Below the pieces are notes generated by a model, which saw only the letters and a program-made list of their open reading frames with translations, was not told the DNA's origin and searched no databases. Shown here in pieces: positions 32,122-43,526 of a stretch of DNA of 64,000 nt. Position 1 is the stretch's first letter, and every line of letters begins with the position of its first letter. The position numbers and the translations under genes were made by a program. Source of the stretch: Agarophyton chilense (taxonomy: Eukaryota; Rhodophyta; Florideophyceae; Gracilariales; Gracilariaceae); NCBI GenBank assembly GCA_030374765.1, contig JARGXX010000068.1, forward strand, positions 1,302,001 through 1,366,000, read 5' to 3'.

Positions 32122-32530
32122 CGAGCAGCCGTGTGAAGTGCTACATGAAACGGTGATTGCTTATGAACGCGTCTCTGATGAGCAACAGTGAAACAGAGTT
32201 TCTGAGCACGACGAATCTCTTCTGCTTTAAAAGTGGCCAGTCGTCGAAATCACATTTCTACCTTTTTCAAAAAGGCGATGAGCTGCTGAAAGTTCATGCC
32301 ATCTAGACGTTTGATGGTGGGCTTCAACAATTTATCTCCCATGTTGCGCGGCATTCGGGGCGGGGGGGCAGGGGTGGCAGGCGGGGGGGGTAGAAATGGG
32401 CCTTGGAATGGCTGGAAACGGTGGTCCTTTGTCGCTTTGCAACGACGCTACCACTCTCTTTGGGCGAGCTCGCCTGGGTCACATCGCTAGCGCTTCGTTT
32501 TATGCCCATGACACGGAAAAACTCGCACAC
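32122..32530 (-). pseudogene. First exon of an unrecognised basic nuclear-type protein
   Basis: Minus strand: ATG at 32530 (or 32509) gives MGIKRSASDVTQASSPKESG and VAKRQRTTV, a nuclear-localisation-like basic start. A C8 run near 32,390 then changes frame. The following frame reads LLKPTIKRLDGMNFQQLIAF, one TGA, then ATFKAEEIRRAQKLCFTVAH and PFHVALHTAAR. It ends at a strong splice donor, CG|GTGAGT (32121-32116). The frame change falls in a homopolymer, so it may be a real indel or a sequencing slip. No family recognised. Confidence 0.4.
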
Positions 32531-34900
32531 CTCGCTGCCTCAAACCCTCCTGAAACTCGCGGGAGACAGGACGGGGAAGCAAAGTAAGAACTCAAGCAGA
32601 CAACGTGATAAGAGAGACGGAGGTGTGCGTGTAGCGAGATTGTGCGGTGGAGGGCAAACCAAGTGCGAACAATGCAAACGGGAGTGAGAGGAGCATGAGT
32701 GGGTGGAGTCAAACGTCGTAGTAGTCAGAGGCGAGTGATTTAACGCCTTCGGCGGCGAAAGTCCAAATTTCACGTTCGAAGAGGACCATCCACGCCATCC
32801 ACGCCGTTCACATGTGCTGGTGATCTGTCAGAACGCCTACACCGTTTGTATCGCGCGCGCTAAACCGCTCTTCTACTGAAACCGCATGTCTGTCGGCGAC
32901 GCAGCGCAGCATGCGTGCTGTATCTGCCCTAACATCATAGAAGCGCAATTGTTGCCATCGTAAGTGGCAGAGTAGCCTCGCGCTGCTACGCCACCGCCCT
33001 TCATCATGCACTCAGCACTAGAGGAGCTACTTGAGTGGGATAAGAACGCCTCGCACTCCTTGTACCGCTCGTATAACGCCCAATATCCAGCGTACCCACT
33101 CCATTGGTTGGAGCTGAGCTCGATGTCTTTCCGTGGCTTCTTATTCCGCTCCTTTTATTTCTCTTCGGCCCCATATTGTCGCCCATCAGTGCTGCTCTGT
33201 TTTTCAACCTTATTGTCCTCACAATCATCGATTTTTCACTCATAGCAGTCTTTAAGTCGCTCTTTCGTCGCCACTGACCACACAACAATCGCTCCATCGG
33301 CCCGCTCTTATCAAATGCCATCGGTCTAATTTCTTCTGCGTCTGTTCCCGCCACACGTGCCGACCTGCATGCCCCTTTTTTCAGTTGCCCGCTGACCACA
33401 AGCAGCTGCCGCCCCATCTGTGTTTTCGGGAAGCTAGTATTGACTTCTAGGTTTCTAGTTTGGGTGTGCTAGAATGTCTATGGTTAGCATTCAAAAACTC
33501 GCAGAATTTTGATGCTAGAATATCTAGCGCAAAATAAGAGTTCAAGTGAATGTTGAGGAGAATGTAGAAAACTAGCAAACGCCCACAATAGCATTGGAAT
33601 ACTACCAGAAATGGAAGAGAACTTGGGCGATATCTTTCAGTTATCATTCATCCTAGATCACGAATTCTACCGACAATGAAAGGAATATCGAATGTTACCT
33701 GGCGCGAGATATTTCATATGGCACAAGTATTGTGGCTAGTGTGAACCGTTCAAATGCACCGCCCATTCACTTAAATGCCCTCTAATCACCTTAATCGCTG
33801 GTAGGTAACACAGCGATAGCATCAGCTCTCCGAACGCTCGGGCGACTCGACCGGAAGCAGGTCTCTGGATGTGAAATATGAAGACCCCATTTCATATCCG
33901 GAGACCAGTTTCCCGTCCTGTCCCCCGCCTGATTGCCGATCACTGTGCCTCGCCCGATCGCTGATCGCTTCTCCTCGCCCGATCGTCGCGCTTCACTTAA
34001 CGTCTCGCCAAGCGCGACGCAAACTGATGTGCACCTCCGTTCTCCGGGGACCGACGGTTCAAGCAGGAATACTGTCCCTAAAGAACTCGACAAGAACTTT
34101 TTAAAGCCCTTCCTCTTCGTCCATCACATTTTTCTACGTAATTAGATAGACAGCACGCGAATGACACAACAAATTAGAACCCTATTCCTTGCTTCATGTA
34201 AAATGCCTTCCATAGCATCGAACTTACTTGTTCCAAACTTCTGCTCGTTGTTTCGCCCCCACGCTTCTCCATTCGCATCAATAAACAAAAAAGTCAGATT
34301 TCCGTCAAAAACAAAACCAAAGTACATCAGCACCGCATTCACCCCAGCAGCAACCAAGTCTCCCACTTGTCGTCCAATCTTGCCTCCCTGTCCCCTAGCA
34401 GCAGCAAACAACGGCAAATGAAATCTCCCTCCCTAACCAATACCAGGTACAGTTAGAAGTCGCACTTACCCGTACTACTATCATTTCCTATTCATGGAAT
34501 GTCGGCCGCACTGTCGTAATGATAAACAAATACAAGTCAGATTTTCATGAAAAACACGAAACCAAATTGCTTCACTAAAGACTTCGCCACCACGCACCAT
34601 TGACTTGATGCATCGATGCTAGGCAACAGCTCGGGCTCCAAGTCTTTCAGTTGCCCTTGACTACTTGGCGGGCATAAATGTAAAGCCTTATTACGATTCC
34701 TCTAGGCTAGCTCCCTATCATTCCATAAAGTCGACAAGAAAGCCATGATACAGAAGGGGAACCGTTGGTACCAAGGAAAGATCTTCGTTGCTCTCCATTC
34801 AATGAAATTCCTTTTCTTCCTGAAAGCCGACACCTGAAGTGCCGCTTGCACACTAGCATTTGCCCCCGACATCTTCATCACACTGCAGGTCTCCGGCTCT
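32531..34900. other. Mostly non-coding, unassigned
   Basis: Several short frames on both strands, none with supporting features. The minus frame 34417-34142 (MPLFAAARGQGGKIG.., FVFDGNLTFLFIDANGEA) is protein-like but unrecognised. A roughly 45 bp sequence near 34,280-34,325 recurs imperfectly near 34,508-34,556 (aaacaa..gtcagattt..), a short direct repeat. Confidence 0.35.
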
Positions 34901-34949
34901 TAGCGTGTTGTCGGCAATCATCCTGACCAAATGCACTACTGCGTTGTGT

Positions 34950-35946
34950 TTCGAATGCTTTAATCACTCACGGTACTTCTCACCACCGATGAACTTTCGG
35001 TGAGGAACAATTTCCATGCATGCAAATGCGGTTGTAAACGTTCCCTACAAGAAGTCCATGACCACGTCTCCAGGCTTAGAAAAGCGAGCAATGGTTTCCT
35101 TCATCAATTCCCTCGACTTCTGCTCGGGGCGAATCTGAAGGTGTACAAATCCATTGTTTTGCCGAATCCTCCAGTAAAGTCTTTCTCCCGGGGCCAGATG
35201 GGGAGCCTGATACGATTGCTCAAACATGCCCGGGGAATCTGCTGGCCACATGGTTGAACTTACCGTAGCTCACCGTGGTCTTCTGTTCTGAATACGGGAT
35301 GCCATTCCGAACAGCTCGCACAGCCTGCTCCGCTGCCAGAAAGAGACTGATGTTGTTCCCTCTTGAGAACGCCATCGGGCTTTGAGTGATGGCGTAGGAA
35401 CCACATCGTCGTCTTTTCCACGTTAAAAGACGTCTGCATCGTTCTCTCTCTGTCGAAGTATTAGCATTCGTTCAAAAATTTGTGACTTAAAGGGAACTGA
35501 AATTTCGAACAGAAGATAACCAGGTGCCCACCGGAACGCACCGTTTTGAAGCAGTCGTGACCCAAGGTCGCCATCTTCTCCTCCGAGATCTTGTCGTATT
35601 CAGTATCCCAAATTCCATGCCGAGGATTGGTTAGAACGAGTTGACCCCTTCCATTAGGAGGCAGCTTTCCCCCTGGAGGACTTCCATGAGCGTCCACCAG
35701 CTCTTCAGACTCCATACAGTGAAGGGTAAAGTTCTTCTCCATCATGCGCTCGAGAAGCTTTAGAGCTCTTCTAGTGACACGGTCCAGCCCCCCATGAAAA
35801 GAAAGGACGTTAACAGAGGGGTCCACAGCTGCTTGTGGCTGTATGTGGGCAAAGACCGCAGCAGTGGGCGTTCCAGAAGCGTCACCGCTACCTTTGCCGT
35901 CGAAATCTCCGGAGGCAGTGGAGGTTTCGGTCATTTGCTTCCCCAT
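34950..35946 (-). pseudogene. Beta-class (bacterial-type) DNA methyltransferase domain
   Basis: Frame 35946-35461: GRGQLVLTNPRHGIWDTEYD is the target-DNA catalytic motif IV region (normally DPPY; here NPRH, about residues 107-110). It is followed by CFKTVRSGGHLVIFCSKFQF, the typical strand after it. After a frame change, 35251-34950 gives RELMKETIARFSKPGDVVMD, FL, a stop, GTFTTAFACM and HRKFIGGE. That is SAM-binding motif I (DPFxGSGTT) and its C-terminal neighbour. Motif IV preceding motif I is the beta-class N4-cytosine/N6-adenine arrangement (PF01555). The lost DPPY and the stops make it inactive. It is the C-terminal part of the gene that begins at 37148. Confidence 0.65.
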
Positions 35947-36162
35947 TGCCCCTGCACGATCTTTGTCCCACTTTTCCTCCCTGAACCGACGTCTGCACTT
36001 AATACTTCTTCTTCGCCATCTTCATCCTGCGATACAGAATTTCACGGTTGTTTTGTTCTGCAGTGCAGAGGCGTCCTTCACATTCCGGATACCACTCTCG
36101 GAGAAAGAATGAAAACGAATGGGAGGCTTGGCTCCCTTGCGTTTGAGCATTTCTAGCACTGG

Positions 36163-37148
36163 TCAATCCTCGGTTTCGGTGAGCTCATACAACTTCTTGT
36201 CCAGTACTTTCCACTCCACATCAGATACGAAATCACGTGCCAGGATACACATATTGCGGTCGACATCCTCGGAAAACGCGGTAGCCCAAGGACCGACCTC
36301 GGAGGCGGATAACGTCGGCTTCCTTTCTTCTCCGAGAGTGTATTCGGCAGTCTTGGGGCCAAAGCCAATTGTTCGAGATGCAATTGAACTCAGCGTGAAA
36401 GTGTCCGTATTTAGAAGCAGACAAGAAAGCAACATCTACTATGCGTCGTGGAAGCCCAGCACGGAAGCAAACACATCCCAGGCCTTGTAAACGTGCTGTA
36501 TGAAGTCCACCATGCCCTTACCGTTAAAGCGATTCGAGAATGTGAAGCTTTCGACATACTTCACCACCTTCTCTCTTCTTTTCCTAGCCTTCCTTCGTTT
36601 GGTTGCGCGACTTGAACGCACGTGCTCAAGGTGCTTCACCATAGAGAGGTAAACGAGCTGCTGGAACCTCGTAAAAGGGGTGGTTCGAAACCTTCCCCGC
36701 CCCACCCCTTTCGTGTAGCTGTTCCGTGGTAGAATCTCTACAATAAATCGTTGTACAACACCCTTTCCAACATCCCAATCGCACCACCGCGCCTTGAATA
36801 GATATTCCAGTCGTAGAAATCGCACAAAAGACTGTCTTCCCAACCGTCTTGCTTATCGAAGAAAGTCACATACCGATAAACCTGACGGAAATATTGACTA
36901 GGGCCCGTCACAGTTCCGCAGAGATAGGCTGTGAGTTCCTTTTCACTGAACGTTTTGTAAGAGAAACCAAAAAATCTCTCCAAGAATGCGGCGACGGAAG
37001 CGTTGGTGCGACGATTCTGTAGCAAATACCCCACGAAATTTTCGAACGCGACATCGCGTTTCGGATCCACGGGGCCTCTGAAATCGGCGTATGCATCGCG
37101 GACTTCCATGAAAACCTTCCATACGGTAGTAAAACTTTCAGCGTTCAT
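36163..37148 (-). pseudogene. N-terminal helical region of the methyltransferase-linked gene, copy 1
   Basis: 37148-36738 (NAESFTTVWKVFMEVRDAYAD, FLERFFGFSYKTF, YFRQVYRYVTFFDKQDG), then after a frame change 36843-36439 (FTRFQQLVYLSMVKHLEHVR, ATKRRKARKRREKVVKYVES) and 36435-36163. From 36843 to 35461 the frame is constant apart from several stops, so this region and the methyltransferase belong to one gene. Aromatic- and Arg/Lys-rich, predicted mostly helical, no recognised domain. Colinear similarity with 39507-40400 on the other strand. Confidence 0.5.
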
Positions 37149-37525
37149 GACGGGAGCTTGGCATCCACCAGCCTAAAACCGTGAACTTGACGAAGTTGTA
37201 GAATTCCCTTCCCTGGAAAGGTCCTCCATTAGCACGAGCGCACACGGTTGGTTTCAAAAAGGATTGAAAGGAAACGGCACGGTATAGCGTTTTCAGTTTG
37301 AATGGGTGCCGAAGTGGAGGGGGGGGGGGGGGGGGTCGTTGCAAGAGATGTTTCGTGGCGTTAGACGCCCGTTCGCGGTTTTAGGAGATGTCTCTCGTTA
37401 GCAGAGATGCTAGATAGGCTGAGGATGAGGGTTGGAGTGTTCGAAAACCATAGAACGAACGACGACGTGGATCAGTTAAAGAGTCTTCCTAGTTTTTCCA
37501 AGTTGTGAAAGTTGCCGAACGCTCA

Positions 37526-37841
37526 GGGGCCACTTTTTGACATTGTCGACCGACAATGTCAAAATTGGTCCCAAGGCGCAGCTGGGGACACCCAAAAACT
37601 TGCATCTACCAATATATCTCACCCAGGTAGGGGACGGATCGCCATTTGTTTCCTAAATGAGTAGTGCTGGCCAGTGAATTGAGCCCCCGCAGTGGCATGG
37701 CCCACTTGGCCAGTGAGCCAGTGGCACCCTCCCCCCTCTCCCCCATCCGGCACGCAACGGCTACTTGACGTGTAGGAGGAGGGAGCTGCGCCTCCGGACC
37801 AATTTTGAATCTGTCGGTCGACAATGTGAAAAACTGGCCCC
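37526..37841. mobile_element. MITE with palindromic terminal inverted repeats
   Basis: 46 bp ends (37526-37571 and 37796-37841) are inverted copies with about five mismatches, starting GGGGCCA and ending TGGCCCC. The left arm is itself a 14 bp perfect palindrome (TTTTGACATTGTCG / CGACAATGTCAAAA, 2 bp loop). A third arm in the left-end orientation lies at about 37870-37918. Total 316 bp, no coding. No clear target duplication seen. Confidence 0.65.
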
Positions 37842-38247
37842 CTAAAATTACCCAAAAATCAACATTAAGAGGGCCATTTTTTGACATTGTCTGTTGCCAA
37901 TGTCAAAATTGGTTCCCCCTTGGTTATCAGAAATGACGCGGTAGTACCGAGTATTGAAGAGCGTCAGGAAAGTGCGAACGAAGAGAAAAAGTCCCCGAAC
38001 CGAATGCACCCTGCTCACGTCCCGGAAACGAATCGAGCAGGCACGAAGCGGGCCGTCACGCAGCGTTCATTGCGGGTGTCAGTGCGCGTTTCGTTTCGCA
38101 ACCTTCCGGAAGAGGTCTCGAAGTTCCGTGGTGCCTCTTGAAATGATATCTACCCAAAAGTCGTTCAGTCCTGTTGTCCCCGTGACCGTCTGTGATAGGT
38201 TACGCAATTCCGTTGCGCATATCTAAACCCCTAATCGAACGTATCAA

Positions 38248-40601
38248 ATGGCTCACGTGATGGTGAAGAAGAACGCGAACGGCGACAACACGAAGCTCAA
38301 TCGGAGATCTCCACGAGCGAAGGCGCCTGTTTGGACGGCTCTGAAGAACACAATGCCTACGACGCGCAGCGGTGCAACGCAGTGGAGGCCGAAACCAGAG
38401 GAAGACGTGACTTTGGAGGTTGCAACGCCGAATGGTGTGACGAAGGGCATTGGAAAGGCTTGCGTTCGGGGTGACCATGATGCCAGCGGTCAGGCAACTG
38501 GCGATTTGATGAGGGAACTACATGCACACAATCTGGTCGGGAAGTGGAAGGAGGACCTTGTGGTCGTGTGGAAGGTGTTTATTCAAGAGGAGAAACAAAT
38601 GGAATACCTCTATAGGTTCAAGAAGAATGAAACCGTGCCAGACACTCTGTGGAATATGCACAGCAACGCTTTCTATTGCTGAGACGTCAATATGATGAAA
38701 CCGTATAGTCATGAAGCCTCAACTCCTTGACCGAAACCGACCTCCGCTCCGTCTCCATCACTAGCGAGGACATTTTTCAGCAAAAAGCTGAAGGGTAGCA
38801 GCGCAGCGAAAGCGAAGGCTAAGACGACTCTACAACTTACTACCTTGAGCGACGAAGACGACGATGAGATTGTACGCAAGGGACCGTTGCGTCTTAGATT
38901 CAAGACCAACGGCGCAACTGGGAACGCGAAGGTTGTGAAACTGAGTGACCCGAACAAAGCACCGAGCGCGACTTGCTTTGTCACTCCGTCGAAACTCTCG
39001 TTTAAACCTGCAAGGAGCAGTGGGGGAAGTGGGCCTCAAATGAAAACTCCGGACACTGCCGTTTCTCGAGTACCGAAGGCTTCATCGACTGGTAGCGACG
39101 GAGGTGAGAGCCAAGCATCCTATTAGGATGAAGTGGCCGAAGCGATTGTAGAGGCGGGAGGCACCGCGCCGATGGAAGTAGTCGAAGCGGTGTCCTCACA
39201 GCAGCCTGTTCAGGGAGGAGAGGGTAGTGGTAATAGTGAGGTGGAGTTCGTGGGTTCGAGGGTATCGGCTACCGAGGCTGAGGTTGACTTCTTTGAAAAG
39301 GGAGATGAGCTGCATCCCGATAATAGCGACGAAAGTCTACTGGATTCTGGTTTTGACACGAATTATTACACATACGATACGTTTGTTGTGGACACTACCC
39401 TCATTAAGAGTCTGGAAAAGGGTGCGTGAGAGTTGGAAGTAGCTCACAGGAAGGATTTCGAGAATCAAATTGAGCCCTGCGGAATCTCGAATCTGTTGGA
39501 AACTTGAGTTTTACGATTCTGGGTCCGAAGAAGGCAGAGGAGGAATGGTTCCACGGGACTCGAATCGTCTTTGAGTTTACTTTGGTGGACGAATTACATC
39601 GCTTGAATGTGTACCTCGAGCATATGTAAGGGAATGCGACACTTTGGGATCTTTTCCGCCAGCTGAGTGTATCGTTTTGGAGAAGAGTTGATGGGCAGCC
39701 AATGACCATGTCTGAGGTGATATCAAGTGGAAATGTGCTGAAAGATACGGGTGCTGCCCCAAGAGTGATATCATTTCTAGACAAAATCCATTCCATTATT
39801 CCGTTTAGGAAAACTCTCGAGGAGAACGGGAACGTGGACATAAAGAACGTCACGCGCACAATGCTTTGTCGTGCATTGTTGAAGCGCAAGATCATAGGCT
39901 CTTCAAACACGAAGAACGTGTTGCGCTTTGCCGACGTGGGTTTGAGAATCTACTTGGACAATGGCTTTATGTCGAAGATGAAGGAAATATGCTTTCAGTA
40001 CCCAGAGCTGTGCATTACGTTCTTTTCGAATGACAAGTTCTTCAACCTGAAGGTCAACTGTATTTCTTTCGCGCTGGAAGTCCTGCAGGAGCAGTATGAC
40101 GTGCGACAGGCATCGAGAGAGACTCCCATGGGTAGGTTTCAGGACATGAAATTGCGTTTCTTCAGGTATTGTGAGCAAGCTTATGAACTGTGTCAAGATG
40201 TGGCTAAAATGAAAAGCATAGGCCTCAAGTACGTGTTCAAGAGGCAACTGGAGATGGGAACCTGAAAGTACAGCGTGCGAAACTACGCGACAAGGCAAAG
40301 CGCCCGACTGGAAAAGGCAGCCACTATGCTAATGTGGGAAGGGAAAAAATCCAAGAGGATCACACATCTGAACAAGAAGCTGGAAAGAACGTTCCATGTG
40401 AACTTTCGGCCTCCGGCTCCGACCCCTAATCCTTCAATTGTAGCTCCCACCCCGGTGTCTCTTGCAACTGCGCAAGGGCAAAGCGTCGTCCAGAAAAGCG
40501 ACAATACTGAGAGCTTGGCGACGAGGTCGAGTAAGAAGAAGGCGGAGAAGAACATAAAGGACTTTGGTGCCGCCTCTGCGGGAACCACAACCCGAAAGTG
40601 A
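38248..40601 (+). pseudogene. N-terminal half of the methyltransferase-linked gene, copy 2
   Basis: Frame 38248-39429 carries two stops: Lys/Arg-rich start MAHVMVKKNANGD, then LVGKWKEDLVVVWKVF, a Ser/Gly-rich acidic linker (SDEDDDEIVRKGPLR) and EVEFVGSRVSATEAE. The frame then changes and 39507-40601 runs with two stops: FTILGPKKAEEEWFHGTRIV, FLDKIHSIIPFRKTLEENGN, RFADVGLRIYLDNGF, PMGRFQDMKLRFFRYCEQAY, then a basic and Pro-rich tail. Order and spacing of the helical blocks match the minus-strand copy. The function of this half is unknown. Confidence 0.5.
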
Positions 40602-40881
40602 AAGAGAAACGCAATAAAAGAAAGGGACCTGAGGACGTCGAGGAAACAGTGGAGGATCATGCCTCGAAAAGGCAGAGAACGGATGATGTTCCTTACTTAA
40701 CATTCTGAGGCAAAAAAGAGGATGTCAGTTTCGTCATTTCTTAAGGAAGAATGATTTACTTCTCTTAAGTGACGATGAAGAGGCAGAAGAAAACCCGAAA
40801 CTTCCAAATATGAAGAATTTTGATGATGAAGTACCCCAGATTCTCCCAGAAGCTTTGCTGAAGGTCAAGGAGGATAATTAA

Positions 40882-42050
40882 TTGAGAGACTCGGACTGGG
40901 TAAAACACGTGAACATGTTGCCCAGCAGGTGTCCGCCAGCAACTGAGAATGCCAATAAGGACATGTACGCCTGGATGGAAAGGAATCACCTTCGGAAGGA
41001 CCATCGTGCACACCTGCTTCGCCCAAAAGATGTACGGGGTGTTCATCACACATTTTTCTGGCATGGAGCGTTCCAAAAGCTGTACAACATATGGAAACAG
41101 GAGAGGAAAGCGTCTGGAGAGGTTGCCGTGGTACTGAAGGAAGATGACCGTATCAGAATCTGGTAGTGGGCCATAAGCGAGAACTACTACGCAATTGTGT
41201 ACTTCGCGAAGAAAACTAGCGAACTGTAAAAGCGTGCTTTCTGTGTGTTGTAAGGGTTTGGAGTAGACGACGGGATCTAAAACCAGGTCAATTCGGTGAG
41301 CGAATTAATGGATGGTGATGTGAGTGAGAAGCTGCTCAGGTTCGTCAAAGAATACTTCAATTGCCAAGATCTTCGAAAAGCAGAGAACCGTCAGTACTGG
41401 AACCCACTTTTCAACGCGGGGAAGGCAGCTGTTAAACCGGGCCGACTCACAGGGTCCACCAGGTATATGGCGACGAAGAGGGGAATTTCGGACGAGATGA
41501 GGAGAGCGGCAAAGACTCACTGGGTGGTGAAGAGGCATGCTAGGTTGGATGCACGCATGGGTCAGATATGTGTGCTTGGGATTGGAAGACAATATGGTGG
41601 CGGAGCACAAGATGTATGCACCGAAGACTGGAGGTAGGTTGCTGTGTACTGGTCGAGGCTGCCCTAAGCAGAAGCTGCATACCGACTTTCAGACGCTGAC
41701 AATCCTGGAAAAGCTGAGAGGCAAGAATCCTGGACACTTTATGATAGCTTCTGGGAAGTATTTATTCCCATTGCGGGTGTGCGAGAGTTCCCACAAGCAA
41801 TTTGCAACAACAAATGTGGAGTTGGAAGCGGTTTTTAGATGATATGCGACGAGGAAGTTCATAATACCGCCGTTATCTTCCCTCATTGGAAGAGAAGATG
41901 TGTCCCATGTGGGGGCAGGGAGCAGAGATGCCATCATGGCGCAGAATGTGCTGTTCTGGTAGAATATGTATATGGTACCGGAGGACTACAATCTGCCGGA
42001 TGCGGATCAACTACAGTCGAATTTCAGAGCGAGGTTTGTGGACGATGAAA
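40882..42050 (+). pseudogene. Methyltransferase-like C-terminal half, copy 2
   Basis: 40882-41166: MERNHLRKDHRAHLLRPKDV, VHHTFFWHGAFQKLYNIWKQ. 41296-41637 and 41537-41842 follow in two frames. TDFQTLTILEKLRGKNPGHF aligns with EQKSRELMKETIARFSKPGD before motif I of copy 1, and CESSHKQFATTNVELE with the segment after motif I. The motif I core and motif IV are not recognisable, so the methyltransferase assignment here rests on alignment with copy 1. Stops and frame changes are frequent. Confidence 0.35.
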
Positions 42051-43526
42051 GGGTTGAGACGAACGGACAAAAAGAAAACGAAGGGATCGATACTATCGCC
42101 AGGAGTAGGCAGCGAAAAAGAGGGCTCTGGTGATAATGGAGTGCCAGGAGATCGTTTAAAGGAGGGAAGGACTCCGAGAGCGAGAGCACCAGGGATTATG
42201 ACCCCAATACTGTTGTAAATGATAACGAGGACGATGCTATTTATACTCAAGAGCAGGGTGAGAAGGGAAATGAAGATAAGGAAGACGATAATTAATGAGA
42301 AGTACTTTCCAGTAGTGGAGAGCGATGAGCAACTTCGTAAACAATGCATTGTTTCAAATGATTCACCTAGGGCGCATTATCTTTGCTGTGTTCTCCTAGG
42401 GAGTTCTATATATTTCTTTCAGACCTCAAGCTCAGAAATGCGCAAAACTGGTGTGTTTGAATGGTCTCCTATCACTCTCACTTGTTTCGTAAGAACAAGA
42501 TTGATGATAAGATAGATATTGAATATCTATCTTATCATTAATCCTGTTTCACCCACTTCAAACGACTCCCCACATTTCGTAGTACCCTCCACAAACTCTT
42601 TCCTCCCATTCTCTTCTTCCTCATCAACCTTTCCTTACCCACGTCCAACAATCTTTGTGGACGTGTTAGAAAGAGGTTGAAGAAAAGAGAAGGGTGTGTA
42701 GTAGACGACTTCTACGAGTTGCTATTTTCGGAGAGGGAAACGCCACATTCGCTCAGATGATCGTAGTTGTAGGAGGTATCGTTGTGATATTAGTTGATTG
42801 GGGGGGGGGGGAGGGGGGGGGGGGGGGGGGGGGGTTGAGCCACACCCCCGTTACTCACATCTAGCGTCTGTCATCCAAACATCCATAGTAAACTAGCAGC
42901 GTCTTGCGCATTCGTTTTCCCTTCATAGTTTACAGAGTGTTGTTCTAGAATCGAAAGCCAAGTCTAGCTGGCACTCAAAAAAATAACAGAAATTGCACCT
43001 GCATCCGCCATCCGTCATTTTTCGCAGATTTTTCGCCAGATATCTTGCCGCAGACAAAACTAGCTGCTACTACTAGCTTTCCGAGAACACAGACGTCACA
43101 TGGTGGTTTCTTTTTCTTTTCTGTCTCTTAGTCGTCATCTCGGCATTGGCTACCGCTTTCAGTCGCGTTTCGATGCGCACAAACCACGTTTTGCACGTCA
43201 TCTTCAGATTCTTTTCTAGTTGCCTTGTATGTTTTTATGTGGGTTTCGTGCTGGGTTACCCCCGCAGTCGCCGAAACGTTAAGAGAAGAGCTTCGCGTCA
43301 TGTTCTTTGGCTTGAATCAGATATCCTCTCTGTTTATAGGCAATGTATTGCATTCTACTCTCTCTTTCACAAAGTGACACATGGTATTTCACCTCTTTCG
43401 CAACCACAGGTATTAGAGCTTTATTAATCACTTGTATTGCGCCCAGGGGTCCTTTTCTTTGGCCGTGGGATCCCGCGTACTTTGCGCTCGCCGCACGGTG
43501 CGCGACGAGGGCAAACTAAGGACATT
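42051..43526. other. Non-coding: hairpin, poly-G tract, unassigned DNA
   Basis: No gene supported. 42,494-42,548 is a 27 bp-arm inverted repeat. 42,800-42,834 is a 35-base G run with one A, and a 17-base G run also occurs at about 37,320. The plus frame 43146-43427 has a hydrophobic stretch but no supporting context. Confidence 0.5.
42494..42548. repeat. Near-perfect 27 bp inverted repeat with 1-base loop
   Basis: The inner 17 bp arms are perfect (ATGATAAGATAGATATT, centre G at 42521). The outer ten bases have two mismatches. Contains GATA/TATC boxes. Confidence 0.8.

Noticed and set aside
37606-37887. 93-codon minus-strand ORF
   Set aside because: Overlaps the MITE and its terminal repeats; no coding signal.
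43146-43427. 93-codon plus-strand ORF with a hydrophobic stretch
   Set aside because: No signal-peptide start, motif or promoter feature, and it ends just before the Harbinger partner gene.
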